This document shows positions 17,343 to 26,537 of a stretch of DNA of 64,000 bases, piece after piece; the stretch's first letter is position 1; each line of letters opens with the position of its first letter. Made by a program: the position numbers and the translations under genes. The DNA is from Halomonas sp. GTDB taxonomy: Bacteria > Pseudomonadota > Gammaproteobacteria > Pseudomonadales > Halomonadaceae. Where the stretch lies: contig NZ_JAFIFK010000010.1 of assembly GCF_020832045.1 (NCBI RefSeq), positions 62,001 through 126,000 on the forward strand. Direction: 5' to 3'. The notes below the pieces were generated by a model. That model searched no databases. It had not been told where the DNA came from and was given only the letters and a program-made list of their open reading frames with translations.

Positions 17343-18166
17343 GACATGTCCTTCGATTCAGCATCGTGTGTTCGCTCGACCATATCGCGCAGGGTATCGG
17401 CACCGATCAACACTCTGATGAATGCCCAGGCAAAGGCGCTATGGGTGAACAGCAGTAACAGCCAGCCGAGCAGGGCCAGGCCTTGACCGAACCCGCTCCA
17501 TTCCAGAGCGTTCTGCATGGCCCAGTACTGGGTCAACTCCAGCGCCTGCCCAAGGCGCTCGAGCATACCCAGAAGACTATCGCCCGCAGCGGTCGAGATG
17601 TGGCGAATCAGGCTCTCCTCCCAGCCCAGGCCAACCAGGTAGGGTTGCGGTAGCCATACTGCGGTGAGTACCAGCAGCAACATTAGCAGCAGGCCCGCCG
17701 GCCACATCACCAGACGTCGCGAAAGCGCTGAAACGAAGTTGCCCACGACATGGCGCCGCACCCGCCTGCGGATGGCTTTCTGGCTCACCACCAAAATCAC
17801 TATCGCTGTGCAGAGTATGAGCCAATAGACCGATGGAACGAGCCGCAGTTTCACTAGCAGAAGCAGTGACAGGACAATGGCGACCAATTGATGGCCTAGC
17901 GCCATCAGCACACCTCCGCGCAACCAGCGATGCCATGGCGAGGCAGTAAGCAAGTACTGTCCTAGCCAGGCCCGGCGCCGCTGGCGTGCCGCCTCGAAGC
18001 TGCCGGCAAAGATCAGCTGCGCCGAGACTATCCAGAATGGCAATAGCAAGGGCGCGGCAAGTCCTGGTTTCAACAGAGTCCATATGGCCAAAAGCCCTGC
18101 TGCGAGCAGGATATGCCCCTGCCGGAACAGAGCCCGGCGCCAGGCGATGGGTAAGCGCTTGGCCAT
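17339..18166 (-). CDS. Uncharacterised polytopic membrane protein
   Basis: 275 aa, not recognised. About five to six hydrophobic segments (near residues 17-32, 36-55, 85-108, 112-127, 155-172, 228-246) separated by Arg-rich cytoplasmic loops such as RRRVRRHVV. C-terminus is hydrophilic and acidic. Coupled to the downstream 372-aa gene by a 4-bp overlap. The start ATG lies 62 bp beyond the lhgO stop, so it may be read from the lhgO transcript. No family motif is visible; function unknown. Confidence 0.75.
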   Translation of the reverse strand: MAKRLPIAWRRALFRQGHILLAAGLLAIWTLLKPGLAAPLLLPFWIVSAQLIFAGSFEAARQRRRAWLGQYLLTASPWHRWLRGGVLMALGHQLVAIVLSLLLLVKLRLVPSVYWLILCTAIVILVVSQKAIRRRVRRHVVGNFVSALSRRLVMWPAGLLLMLLLVLTAVWLPQPYLVGLGWEESLIRHISTAAGDSLLGMLERLGQALELTQYWAMQNALEWSGFGQGLALLGWLLLLFTHSAFAWAFIRVLIGADTLRDMVERTHDAESKDMS

Positions 18167-18228
18167 GGGCTTGCCTCGCGTTGCTCAATAGACGTCAGGG
18201 GGCGCACTCCCTGCGAACGAGATTGGCG

Positions 18229-19428
18229 TCAGTTGGACTGCACCATCTCGCAGACCTTTTCGCGTATGTGCCGTCCGATCGGCAGAGCCGAGGTCGCCGC
18301 CGGCGATGGGGCGTTGCAGACGTTGACGGTGCGCCGAGTATTGACGAAGAGGAAATCGTCGATCAGTCGGCCGTCGCGGGAAACCGCCTGAGCGCGCACG
18401 CCGGCGGGCCAGGGCTCCAGGTCGTCCAGGGTCAGGCTGGGGCAGTACTTGCGTACCTCTTCCAGGTAGCCACGGCGCCAAAGCGAGTTCTTCATCTCGT
18501 GCATGCCCGGGCGCAGGTTGCGTCCCAGCACCTTGAGAATTCCAGGGTTGCTGAACATTCGCGCCATATCGAGAAGGGAGGCGTCCGTCTTGCGGTAGCC
18601 TTCGCGCTTGAAGGCCAGCACGGCGTTGGGGCCCACGGTCACGGAGCCATCGATCATACGGGTCAGGTGGACACCGAGGAACGGCATGCTGGGATCAGGA
18701 ATGGGATATATGAGGTGCTTGACGATATCGCTGTGCCGGTCGGACAAGCGATAGTATTCGCCCCGAAACGGGCAGATGGTGAAGCCCGGGTCGCGGCCCA
18801 GCAGCCGCACCACCCGATCGGCCATCAGCCCGGAGCAGGTCACCAGATAGCGGCTGTTGAATTCTCCCTGCGAGGTGCTGACGATCACCTCACCGGTGCG
18901 CTCGGAAAGGCCGATAACTTGATGTTCGTAGCGGACCTGGCCGCCGTGCCGCTGGAACTCTTCGGCCATGGCCTCGGCCACACGAGCGTAGCTGACGATG
19001 CCGCTCGAAGGCACGAAAATGGCCCCCAGGCCGGTGATATTCGGTTCGCGCTCCTGCAGCTCCCCTGCCGATAGCCACTCTCGCTCGAGGCCGTTGGCAG
19101 CGGTCCGCTCCCACAGCGCTTCCATGCGCTGCACCTCCTGCTCATTGGTGGCCACCAGCAGCTTGCCGCAGACATCGTAAGCGATGGCATGCCGGTCGCA
19201 GAAGTCCCGCGTGGCGCGATTGCCCTCAAGGCAGAAGCGAGCCTTGAGGCTGCCAGGGGTGTAGTAGACCCCGGCATGAATGACACCGCTGTTATGCCCG
19301 GTCTGGTGCTGCGCGGGGCCACTCTCCTTCTCCAGCAGCAACATCTTCTTGTCGGGATAGCGCTCGATGAGTTGCATGGCGGTGGAGAGGCCGAGGATGC
19401 CGCCACCCAGGATGATGAAATCGTACAC
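18229..19428 (-). CDS. lhgO: L-2-hydroxyglutarate oxidase/dehydrogenase
   Basis: 399 aa DAO-family flavoprotein. Starts directly with the FAD Rossmann motif FIILGGGILGLSTAMQL, followed by QHQTGHNSGVIHAGVYYTPGSLKA, the LhgO signature. Also CSGLMADRV, CPFRGEYYRL, VTVGPNAVLA and a C-terminal NAPSPAATSALPIG. It oxidises L-2-hydroxyglutarate to 2-oxoglutarate at the membrane and passes electrons to quinone; in enterobacteria it belongs to glutarate catabolism, but no csiD or gab genes are here, so it likely acts in metabolite repair. Confidence 0.93.
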   Translation of the reverse strand: MYDFIILGGGILGLSTAMQLIERYPDKKMLLLEKESGPAQHQTGHNSGVIHAGVYYTPGSLKARFCLEGNRATRDFCDRHAIAYDVCGKLLVATNEQEVQRMEALWERTAANGLEREWLSAGELQEREPNITGLGAIFVPSSGIVSYARVAEAMAEEFQRHGGQVRYEHQVIGLSERTGEVIVSTSQGEFNSRYLVTCSGLMADRVVRLLGRDPGFTICPFRGEYYRLSDRHSDIVKHLIYPIPDPSMPFLGVHLTRMIDGSVTVGPNAVLAFKREGYRKTDASLLDMARMFSNPGILKVLGRNLRPGMHEMKNSLWRRGYLEEVRKYCPSLTLDDLEPWPAGVRAQAVSRDGRLIDDFLFVNTRRTVNVCNAPSPAATSALPIGRHIREKVCEMVQSN

Positions 19429-19666
19429 GCGGGCCTCGCGTCGTCAGTGGCAATCGCTTAAAAGATGCCCACTACGATACCCTTGGCCCGCAGGGCTTGC
19501 CAGCCGTAACGGGAGCCCCTCATGCCAAAGGCGTGGGCAACGGCGTTTTCCAGCGGTTTGCGATGTCGGTATACTAGTGCGCATTGTGTTCAACGGCGCC
19601 CGGCCGTCGCGTACCGACATCGCCATGGGCAGATAACGATTACAGGACCGTCGAGAGGTGGTGAGA

Positions 19667-20572
19667 GTGAAATCCAGCAAACTGATCTTGGGGTGTCTGG
19701 CCACCATGGGCCTGACCGCGGGCGCTGCGTCCGTTCAGGCTGAAGTGGACCGCGATGCCATTGCCGAACGTCTGCGTCCGGCAGGCCAGCTCTGCCTGGT
19801 AGGCGGCGACTGCGGTACTGCCGCTGCGGCAGCCAACGGCAATGGCGAGGCTGAAGCCAACGGCATCGATGGCGGCGCCATCTACCAGCGTGTGTGCATG
19901 GCCTGTCACGATACCGGCGCTGCCGGCGCCCCGCGTCGCGACAACGAAGACGAGTGGGCCGACCGCATCGACAAGGGCTGGGATACGCTGCTGGATCACT
20001 CCATCAACGGTTTCAATGCCATGCCGGCCCGTGGTGGCAACCCCAACCTCTCCGATGAAGAAGTCGCAGCCTCTACCGCTTACCTGCTCGAGCCGGTAAT
20101 GGACGTACCGGAAGTGGGTGGCGAGGAAGCCGCTGATGAAGCGCCGACTGAAGACGAAGCCCCCGCCGAAGAGGCTGCTGCAGATGAAGAAGCCGTGACC
20201 GAAGAGGGTCCGGTGGACGAAGAAGCGGAAGCCGCTGCCGTTGCAGCTGACGAAGCCGTGGAAGACGAAGCTGTCGCGGAGGCCACTACTGAAGAGGCCG
20301 CCGCAGCCGATGATGAGCCGGCATGGGCCGGTATCGACGGCGAGGCCATCTACAACCAGGCTTGCATGGCCTGCCACATGACCGGTGCTGCCGGTGCGCC
20401 GATTCGTGGCAATGACGGCCACTGGGCCGAGCGCCTGGAGCAGGACATGGACACCATCTATGAGCATGCCATCAACGGCATCGGTGCCATGCCACCCAAG
20501 GGTGGTCATGCCAACCTCTCCGACGACGAAGTCCGTGCAGCCACCGACTTCCTGGTAGAACCGACTCTCTAA
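19667..20572 (+). CDS. Dihaem c-type cytochrome (cytochrome c5 family, duplicated domain)
   Basis: 301 aa with a Sec signal (LILGCLATMGLTAGAASVQA). Two homologous c5-type domains, each with IDGxAIY, a CMACH haem site, TGAAGAP, a distal methionine in NAMPARGG or GAMPPKGG, and LSD(D/E)EV, lie at about residues 65-145 and 222-300. Between them is a roughly 70-residue linker made almost only of Glu, Asp, Ala, Thr and Val. It should be periplasmic, carrying electrons to terminal oxidases. Start GTG at 19667 is chosen because GAGG lies eight bases upstream; two earlier in-frame GTGs overlap that site. Single-domain c5 is the usual form in relatives. Confidence 0.9.
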   Translation: MKSSKLILGCLATMGLTAGAASVQAEVDRDAIAERLRPAGQLCLVGGDCGTAAAAANGNGEAEANGIDGGAIYQRVCMACHDTGAAGAPRRDNEDEWADRIDKGWDTLLDHSINGFNAMPARGGNPNLSDEEVAASTAYLLEPVMDVPEVGGEEAADEAPTEDEAPAEEAAADEEAVTEEGPVDEEAEAAAVAADEAVEDEAVAEATTEEAAAADDEPAWAGIDGEAIYNQACMACHMTGAAGAPIRGNDGHWAERLEQDMDTIYEHAINGIGAMPPKGGHANLSDDEVRAATDFLVEPTL

Positions 20573-20592
20573 CCCGAGAGTCACAACACACG

Positions 20593-20617
20593 AACGGGGC
20601 GCCTGTGGCGCCCCGTT
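20593..20617. terminator. Terminator after the dihaem cytochrome gene
   Basis: An 11-bp perfect GC-rich stem (20593-20603 and 20607-20617) with TGT loop lies 20 bp after the stop and is followed by a short T stretch. It can also act in the opposite direction on rep read-through. Confidence 0.8.
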
Positions 20618-20634
20618 TGCGTTGGTGAGAAGGA

Positions 20635-20700
20635 GCCCTCAGCCCAATGAGGGTGCCCTCAGCCTAATAGCTAATAGAGAGCCCTCAGCCCAATAGAGAG
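20635..20700. repeat. Three imperfect copies of the rep 3-prime end
   Basis: GCCCTCAGCC(C/T)AAT(A/G) occurs at 20635, 20655 and 20681. The 20681 copy contains the rep stop codon and its last codons (read on the minus strand as ...TTGGGCTGAGGGC); the other two lie beyond the stop. The spacing of 20 and 26 bp, the latter with an extra CTAATAG, points to slipped-strand duplication. Confidence 0.7.
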
Positions 20701-22748
20701 CGCAGCCCGGCGATGGCGTCCTGACCCCGCGCCTGCTTCTTCTCCGGGTCCTCGCGGTCCGGCCGCCCTTCCCACTCCAGGTCATCTGCCGGCAGCTCGT
20801 CGAGAAAGCGGCTCGGCGCACAGTCCATCAGCTCACCGAAGGCCTTGCGCTGGCGCGCCAGGGTCAGGGTCAGGGTCTGGCGCGCCCGTGTAATGCCGAC
20901 ATAGGCCAGGCGACGCTCCTCCTCCACCGTGCCGGCCTCGATGGCGTTGCGGTGGGGCAACAGCTCTTCCTCGAGGCCCATCAGGTAGACGTGGGGGAAC
21001 TCGAGTCCCTTGGAGGCGTGCATGGTCAATAGCTGCACCTTGTCGGTATCGTCCTCTTCAGCCTGCTGTTCGAGAATATCGCGTAGCACCAGCCGCGAGA
21101 TGGCCGCTTCCACGTCATCGGTCTCGGCGCTGTCTTCCGCCTCGATCTCCTCGGGATCGCGTTTCATCGACTTTTCGAGCTGGTCGATCAGCGTCCAGAC
21201 GTTGGCCATGCGTTTTTCGGCAATGGTCGGTGCGCTGGCGTTCTGGTAGAGCCACGCCTCGTAGTCCATCTCGTGCAACATGCCGCGTATCGCGGCCAGG
21301 GCATCGCCCTCATCCATACGCCGGCGCACGCCGTCGATGAAATGGGTGAAGCGTGCCAGGCGCTCGACCGCCCGCGCCGGAAGCACTTGTTCCAAACCCA
21401 GCTCATGACAGGCATCGAACAGCGAGATGCCGCGTCCGGTGGCCGGGTCGTTGGCATAGTTGGCGAGCTTTTCCAAGGTGCCGGGGCCGATCTCGCGGCG
21501 CGGTACGTTGACGATGCGCAGGAAGGCGTTATCGTCGGCCGGATTGATCAGCAGGCGCAGGTAGGCCATGGCGTCCTTGATCTCGTTGCGCGAGAAGAAG
21601 GAGGTGCCGCCAGAGAGCTTATAGGGAATCTGGTAGTGCTGGAGTTTCAGTTCGAGCAGGCGGGCCTGGAAGTTGCCGCGATAGAGCACGGCGAAGTCGC
21701 GCCACTCGGCACGCTCCTTGATGCGTCGGGTGAGGATCTCGCTGGCCACGCGCTCGGCCTCGGCCTCCTCATGGCGGTTCACTACCACACGGATCGGCGC
21801 CCCCTGGCCCATCTCCGACCACAGCGTCTTCTCGTAGACGTGTGGATTGTTGGCGATCAGGGTATTGGCGGCCCGCAGGATGGTCCCGGTGGAGCGGTAG
21901 TTCTGCTCCAGCTTGATCACGTTGAGGCGTGGGAAGTCCTCGCCCAGGGTCACCAGGTTCTCCGGCCGCGCTCCGCGCCAGGCATAGATCGACTGATCGT
22001 CGTCGCCCACCACGGTGAAGGTCTTGCGCTCCTCCATCAGCAGCTTGACCAGCAGGTACTGGGAAACGTTGGTGTCCTGGTACTCGTCCACCAGCATGTA
22101 GTGGATCTTGCGCCGCCAGCGCGCCAACACCTCAGGATTGTCCTTGAGCAGCACTACCGGCAGCAGGATCAGGTCGTCGAAGTCCACCGCGTTGTAGGCC
22201 TTTAGGTGGCGCACATAGGCCTCGTAGACACGGGCGGCGTACTGCGCATCCTCATCCGCTGCGTGAGAAAGCGCCTGGCCCGGCAGCACCAGGTCGTTCT
22301 TCCATTCCGAGATCTGATGCTGCACGGCGTTGATCTGCTCGGCATCGACCTGGGCATCCTTGTTCATCAGGTCGCGCAGCAGCGCCTTGGCATCCTCGGG
22401 ATCGAACAGCGAGAAGCCCGGCTTGTAGCCCAGCGCCTTGAGTTCGCCGCGGATGATGTTGAGGCCCAGGGTATGGAAAGTCGAAACGGTGAGGCCGTGC
22501 CCCTCCTTGCCCTTGAGCATCTGCCCCACCCGCTCCTTCATCTCCCGGGCGGCCTTGTTGGTGAAGGTCACTGCAGCGATGCGTCGGGCGCTCATGCCGC
22601 ACTCCTGCACCAGATAGGCGATCTTGGTAGTGATCACACTGGTCTTGCCCGACCCGGCGCCCGCCAGCACCAGGCAGGGGCCGTCGATGTAGCGCACCGC
22701 CTCCTGCTGGCGGGGGTTGAGCTTGGCAAGACGCTGCTGAATGCTCAT
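20685..22748 (-). CDS. rep: ATP-dependent DNA helicase Rep
   Basis: 687 aa superfamily 1A 3-prime to 5-prime helicase. Walker A AGAGSGKT (residues 31-38), motif Ia TFTNKAA, Walker B VDEYQDTN, motif [16 protein letters not shown], motif [10 protein letters not shown], then motif [12 protein letters not shown] and [15 protein letters not shown]. The order and the [14 protein letters not shown] stretch fit Rep rather than UvrD, and a separate uvrD is present near 61.5-63.7 kb. Rep helps replication forks past bound proteins. Its stop overlaps... trmL begins inside its first codons: the 4-bp ATGA overlap at 22745-22748 couples trmL (downstream gene on this strand is rep; trmL stop meets rep start). 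Confidence 0.95.
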   Translation of the reverse strand: MSIQQRLAKLNPRQQEAVRYIDGPCLVLAGAGSGKTSVITTKIAYLVQECGMSARRIAAVTFTNKAAREMKERVGQMLKGKEGHGLTVSTFHTLGLNIIRGELKALGYKPGFSLFDPEDAKALLRDLMNKDAQVDAEQINAVQHQISEWKNDLVLPGQALSHAADEDAQYAARVYEAYVRHLKAYNAVDFDDLILLPVVLLKDNPEVLARWRRKIHYMLVDEYQDTNVSQYLLVKLLMEERKTFTVVGDDDQSIYAWRGARPENLVTLGEDFPRLNVIKLEQNYRSTGTILRAANTLIANNPHVYEKTLWSEMGQGAPIRVVVNRHEEAEAERVASEILTRRIKERAEWRDFAVLYRGNFQARLLELKLQHYQIPYKLSGGTSFFSRNEIKDAMAYLRLLINPADDNAFLRIVNVPRREIGPGTLEKLANYANDPATGRGISLFDACHELGLEQVLPARAVERLARFTHFIDGVRRRMDEGDALAAIRGMLHEMDYEAWLYQNASAPTIAEKRMANVWTLIDQLEKSMKRDPEEIEAEDSAETDDVEAAISRLVLRDILEQQAEEDDTDKVQLLTMHASKGLEFPHVYLMGLEEELLPHRNAIEAGTVEEERRLAYVGITRARQTLTLTLARQRKAFGELMDCAPSRFLDELPADDLEWEGRPDREDPEKKQARGQDAIAGLRSLLG

Positions 22749-23239
22749 GGGTGTGCCTCGCTGCGCAGTTCGTGATCCACTGCGCCGGCAAAGCCCAGTT
22801 GGCGCCAGGCCTCGAATACCAGGATGGCGCAGGCGTTGGAGAGATTCAGGCTGCGGCTGTCCGGCAGCATGGGAATGCGCAAACGCTGGTCGTGTGGCAG
22901 GGAATCGAGCATGGCCTGGGGCAGGCCGCGGGTCTCGGGGCCGAATAGCAGCGTATCACCGGGGCGATAGCTCGGTTCGTGGTAGCCGGTGCGGCCACGG
23001 GTCGAAACGGCGAAAACACGCTGGGGCTTCACGGCCTCAACAAAGGCCGGCCAGTCGCGGTGTACCCGCACTGCCGCCCACTCATGGTAGTCGAGCCCGG
23101 CGCGGCGCAGCCGCTTGTCGTCGAGCACGAAGCCCAGCGGTTCGATCAAGTGCAAGCGAAAGCCGCTATTGGCACAGAGCCGGATCAAATTGCCCGTGTT
23201 GGGCGGAATCTCGGGTTCGAAGAGCACGACATCGAGCAT
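22745..23239 (-). CDS. trmL: tRNA (cytidine/uridine-34 2'-O)-methyltransferase
   Basis: 164 aa SPOUT methyltransferase. N-terminal [21 protein letters not shown], middle [10 protein letters not shown], and the trefoil-knot SAM site [18 protein letters not shown] are diagnostic. The enzyme methylates the wobble ribose of tRNA-Leu isoacceptors as a homodimer. Its stop overlaps the rep start by four bases, so rep is probably translated by coupling from this transcript. A GC-rich hairpin upstream separates it from the YfaZ-type gene. Confidence 0.93.
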   Translation of the reverse strand: MLDVVLFEPEIPPNTGNLIRLCANSGFRLHLIEPLGFVLDDKRLRRAGLDYHEWAAVRVHRDWPAFVEAVKPQRVFAVSTRGRTGYHEPSYRPGDTLLFGPETRGLPQAMLDSLPHDQRLRIPMLPDSRSLNLSNACAILVFEAWRQLGFAGAVDHELRSEAHP

Positions 23240-23257
23240 GGCAGCTGCCTCAACGCA

Positions 23258-23281
23258 GGCGGGCCCCCGCAGGGGCCCGCC
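23258..23281 (-). terminator. Hairpin terminator after the YfaZ-family gene
   Basis: Perfect 10-bp GC stem (23258-23267 and 23272-23281) with a four-base loop lies 16 bp past the stop of the YfaZ-type gene. No T-run follows, so termination may be partial or Rho-assisted. Confidence 0.55.
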
Positions 23282-23297
23282 GGTACAGCGGGGGCGA

Positions 23298-23864
23298 TCA
23301 GAAGCTCAGACGAACCCCGACCTGGGCGCCACGGTCCAGGGTGCGGTTGCCGTGGCGGTTGTCGAAATCGGCCGCCGCCTGGCGCAAACCGACGTAGCCG
23401 TCGACATTGGGCGTGAAGGCGTAGCGCGCGCGCACGCCGAATTCGTAGCCATCGTCGAGGTCGCCACTGGTGACTACCGAAGGGGTGTAGAACCCGTAAC
23501 CGCCCAGTGAAACCGCTGGCGCCTGGGGCAGATAGACGTAGCCGTAGCCACCCAGGCCCAAGCCGCCGCCGTTGCCGTAGTCGGTGTCGTACTGAGTCCA
23601 GCGGGCGCCGATGCCTACGTCGCGCTCACGGGTGCGCTGCGCGCCGAGCAGCTGGGCATGATAGATGGTGGCGTCTTCACGGTAGTCGCTGTGGAGAATG
23701 CCGCCACCCAGTGCCACGCCGTGAGCGATCTCACCCGCCGCCTCGAACTGCACGGCATCGGGGCCGAGGTTGAGGTCCAGGCTACCGGCAGCATGGGCTC
23801 CGGCGGCAGCGAACAGAATGCCGGTGGCCAGCGCGGCCTTGGCGAAGTGTCCAAGCGTTTTCAT
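23298..23864 (-). CDS. YfaZ-family outer membrane protein
   Basis: 188 aa with a Sec signal ([17 protein letters not shown]). The mature part alternates polar and aromatic residues as expected for a small beta-barrel and ends in Phe (VGVRLSF), the usual last residue recognised by the Bam machinery. Gly/Tyr-rich loops ([14 protein letters not shown]) are notable. The pattern fits the YfaZ family, whose role is unknown. ATG 23864 is preferred since GAGGAG lies just upstream; the frame is open further but would overlap the pyrE end. Confidence 0.75.
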   Translation of the reverse strand: MKTLGHFAKAALATGILFAAAGAHAAGSLDLNLGPDAVQFEAAGEIAHGVALGGGILHSDYREDATIYHAQLLGAQRTRERDVGIGARWTQYDTDYGNGGGLGLGGYGYVYLPQAPAVSLGGYGFYTPSVVTSGDLDDGYEFGVRARYAFTPNVDGYVGLRQAAADFDNRHGNRTLDRGAQVGVRLSF

Positions 23865-23905
23865 CGACGACTCCTCAAAAATGCGCTTGAATCGCGCTTC
23901 ACAAA

Positions 23906-24562
23906 TCACTGGGCAGCGACGCCGTAGCGCGCACGATAGTCGCGTATGGCGGCCGCGTGACCCTGTAGTTCTTCGCTCGACTGCTGCTCGAGATAGGCCA
24001 GCACCATGTTCAGCGTGACGATGCTGATCACCGGCATGTCGTAGCGTGCCTCGACCTCCTGGATGGCGCTCTGCGCACCCTCGCCGCGCTCCTGGCGGTC
24101 GAGAGCGATGACCACGCCTGCGGCGTCGGCACCGGCAGCCTCGATCAGCGACATCACTTCACGGATGGCGGTACCTGCGGTGATCACGTCATCGATGATC
24201 AGGATACGCCCGGCAAGCTCGGCGCCGACGATGTTACCCCCTTCGCCGTGCGCTTTCGCCTCCTTGCGGTTGAAGGCGAAGGGCAGATCGCGCCCGTGAT
24301 GATCGGCCAGCGCCACCGCAGCGGTCGCGGCAAGGGGAATGCCCTTGTAGGCCGGTCCGAACAGCACGTCGAACGCTAGTCCGCTTGACTCGATGGCATT
24401 GGCGTAGAAACGGCCGAGGCGAGCCAGCGCACTGCCGGTGCGAAACAGGCCGGCATTGAAAAAGTAGGGGCTGACGCGGCCAGACTTGAGGGTGAACTCG
24501 CCGAACTTCAGCACGCCCTGGTCGATTGCGAACTCGATGAATTCTCGCTGATAGGCTTTCAT
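23906..24562 (-). CDS. pyrE: Orotate phosphoribosyltransferase
   Basis: 218 aa, normal length (E. coli 213). [25 protein letters not shown] opens the enzyme, [10 protein letters not shown] binds the base, [13 protein letters not shown] is the flexible catalytic loop, and [16 protein letters not shown] is the PRPP-binding motif. It makes OMP in pyrimidine synthesis. Divergent from the crc-like gene, as in Pseudomonas. A GTG four codons upstream (24574) has a better-placed GGGGAG and may be the true start. Confidence 0.95.
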   Translation of the reverse strand: MKAYQREFIEFAIDQGVLKFGEFTLKSGRVSPYFFNAGLFRTGSALARLGRFYANAIESSGLAFDVLFGPAYKGIPLAATAAVALADHHGRDLPFAFNRKEAKAHGEGGNIVGAELAGRILIIDDVITAGTAIREVMSLIEAAGADAAGVVIALDRQERGEGAQSAIQEVEARYDMPVISIVTLNMVLAYLEQQSSEELQGHAAAIRDYRARYGVAAQ

Positions 24563-24706
24563 GCTGGCCGTCACGGCGCTCCCCCTGCTATCCATAAGCC
24601 CTATGGCATGGAATCCTGGCGTATTAACACGAATATCCATGCGGGCCATTTACCCAAACGTCGAAACGTCGGGTATCATACACGCGCGACGTCAAAGGGA
24701 CCATGT

Positions 24707-25474
24707 ATGAAAATTGCCACCATCAATGTCAACGGCATTCGTGAAGCCGTCGGACGAGGTTTTCTCGACTGGCTGGCGGAACAGGATGCCGACGTCATTT
24801 GCGTACAAAACCTCAAGGCCAAGAGCTTCGAGCTGGATGACAGCATCCTCTACCCGGAAGGCTACGAAGGCTACTTCCTGGATGCCGAAGAAGACGGCTT
24901 CTCCGGCGTAGGCATCTACTGCCGCAAGATTCCCAAGGCGATCATGTACGGCCTCGGTTTTCCCCAGTGCGATCACGAGGCGCGCTTCCTGCAGGCCGAC
25001 TATGACCGCTTCAGCATTGCCAGCTTCCTGATGCCCGACGGTAGCGACTATGCCGCCAAGCAGGCGTTCATGGCCCAGTATCAGGAATACCTGAACAAGA
25101 TGGCCCGCAAGCGTCGCGAGTACATCATCTGCGGTACCTGGCACATCGCTCACAAGACCATCGACCTGGAAAACTGGGCCGACAACCAAACCACGCCTGG
25201 CTTCAAGCCCGAAGAGCGCGCCTGGATGGACCAGGTGTTCGGCCCCACAGGCTTCATCGACACCTTCCGCGAGATCAACCGCGACGCCGGCGAATATACC
25301 TGGTGGCCCAAGCTCGAGCAGGACGAGCCGCGTTCACGTCAGGAAGGTTGGCGTATCGATTATCAGATCGTCGGGCCCAACCTGCGCCGCCACGTGGTCG
25401 ATGCCTGGATCGACTACGACGCCACCTTCAGCGAGTTCGCTCCGCTGTTTGTCGAGTACGATCTTACGCTCTGA
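24707..25474 (+). CDS. crc: Crc-type catabolite repression control protein (degenerate ExoIII fold)
   Basis: 255 aa with the endonuclease/exonuclease/phosphatase fold of ExoIII. Start MKIATINVNGIR and the GWRIDYQIVGPNLRR block keep the fold, but most catalytic residues are replaced: the metal-binding Glu is Asn35 (ICVQNLKA), the Asp and Asn of the GDxN motif are Thr144 and His146 (CGTWHIAHK), and the C-terminal Asp-His is Glu243-Phe244 (FSEFAP); only Asp218 remains. This is the pattern of Pseudomonas Crc, which works with Hfq to repress catabolic mRNAs and has no nuclease activity. The pyrE-crc-rph neighbourhood is the same as in Pseudomonas. I infer a Crc orthologue; exonuclease activity is unlikely. 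Confidence 0.85.
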   Translation: MKIATINVNGIREAVGRGFLDWLAEQDADVICVQNLKAKSFELDDSILYPEGYEGYFLDAEEDGFSGVGIYCRKIPKAIMYGLGFPQCDHEARFLQADYDRFSIASFLMPDGSDYAAKQAFMAQYQEYLNKMARKRREYIICGTWHIAHKTIDLENWADNQTTPGFKPEERAWMDQVFGPTGFIDTFREINRDAGEYTWWPKLEQDEPRSRQEGWRIDYQIVGPNLRRHVVDAWIDYDATFSEFAPLFVEYDLTL

Positions 25475-25510
25475 CGCTTTCCCTTATCGTCGCGACCGGG
25501 CTCTGCCCTG

Positions 25511-25550
25511 AACGCATAGCGCCGGCCTTGGTAGGCCGGCGCTATGCGTT
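25511..25550. terminator. Long perfect hairpin between crc and rph
   Basis: Arms 25511-25528 and 25533-25550 pair over 18 bp without mismatch around the loop TGGT. It lies between two convergent genes and most likely ends both transcripts, though T-runs are short on either side. Confidence 0.8.
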
Positions 25551-25624
25551 TGAAGCTATATCGTCGCTCGGTAGATGGATGAGCTTTCCCGGCGCTCATC
25601 TCATCCGGCGCCGTGCAGGCAGAC

Positions 25625-26362
25625 TTAGCGACGAATGCCCAGGGCCTCGCGCTGGTGCTCGAAGAGCTGGGCCCCGGCGTTCTCGGCCAGCTCCAGCATG
25701 GCGTTGAGCTCTTCCCGCGAGAACACGCCCGTCTCGGCGGTGCCCTGCACTTCGATCAACCCACCCGATTCGGCCATCACCACGTTCATGTCGGTTCCCG
25801 CGGCGCTGTCTTCCGGATAGTCGAGATCTACCACCGGAACGCCCTTGTAAACCCCTACCGACACCGAACTGACCAGCTGCTGGAAAGGGTCGCCCTTGAT
25901 CAGCTTCTTGCGCTGCAGGTAGCGAATGGCATCTATCAGTGCCACACATCCACCGGTGATCGAGGCGGTACGAGTGCCGCCATCGGCCTGAATGACATCA
26001 CAGTCCACGGTGATGGTGAATTCGCCCAGCTTCTTCAGGTTTACCGCGGCACGCAGCGAGCGACCGATCAATCGTTGGATCTCCAAGGTGCGACCGCCCT
26101 GCTTGCCATGCGATGCCTCACGGCCGCTGCGGGTATGCGTGGCGCGTGGCAGCATGCCATATTCGGCGGTGACCCAGCCCTGCCCCTTGCCGCGCAGCCA
26201 GCGCGGCACGCCGGCTTCGACGCTGGCATTGCACAACACCTTGGTGTCGCCAAACTCCACCAGTACCGAGCCCTCGGCGTGGCGGGTATATTCGCGTGTC
26301 AGACGAATCTCGCGGGGCTGGTCGGGGCGCCGTCCGCTCGGGCGTTTCAGGTCGGAAGCCAT
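25625..26362 (-). CDS. rph: Ribonuclease PH
   Basis: 245 aa phosphorolytic 3-prime exoribonuclease. Start [19 protein letters not shown], then [76 protein letters not shown] and [19 protein letters not shown] are all conserved. It trims tRNA 3-prime ends and degrades structured RNA using phosphate. Full length, with no frameshift of the kind found in E. coli K-12. Divergent from yicC with a 175-bp promoter region. Confidence 0.96.
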   Translation of the reverse strand: MASDLKRPSGRRPDQPREIRLTREYTRHAEGSVLVEFGDTKVLCNASVEAGVPRWLRGKGQGWVTAEYGMLPRATHTRSGREASHGKQGGRTLEIQRLIGRSLRAAVNLKKLGEFTITVDCDVIQADGGTRTASITGGCVALIDAIRYLQRKKLIKGDPFQQLVSSVSVGVYKGVPVVDLDYPEDSAAGTDMNVVMAESGGLIEVQGTAETGVFSREELNAMLELAENAGAQLFEHQREALGIRR

Positions 26363-26537
26363 ACTACCTCTCGAATCGATACGAACTATGTGACGCCGTG
26401 CCAGGCTGGCCGCTACCGGCTGTCGGCGTCGAATGGCTGGCCATTCTACACGGTCGAGGCGGGGAATCGGTTAAACTCCTCGTCTCACATGGCGTCCGTG
26501 CCGCCTGAAACGCCACCGACCGAACGAGGGATCCACG

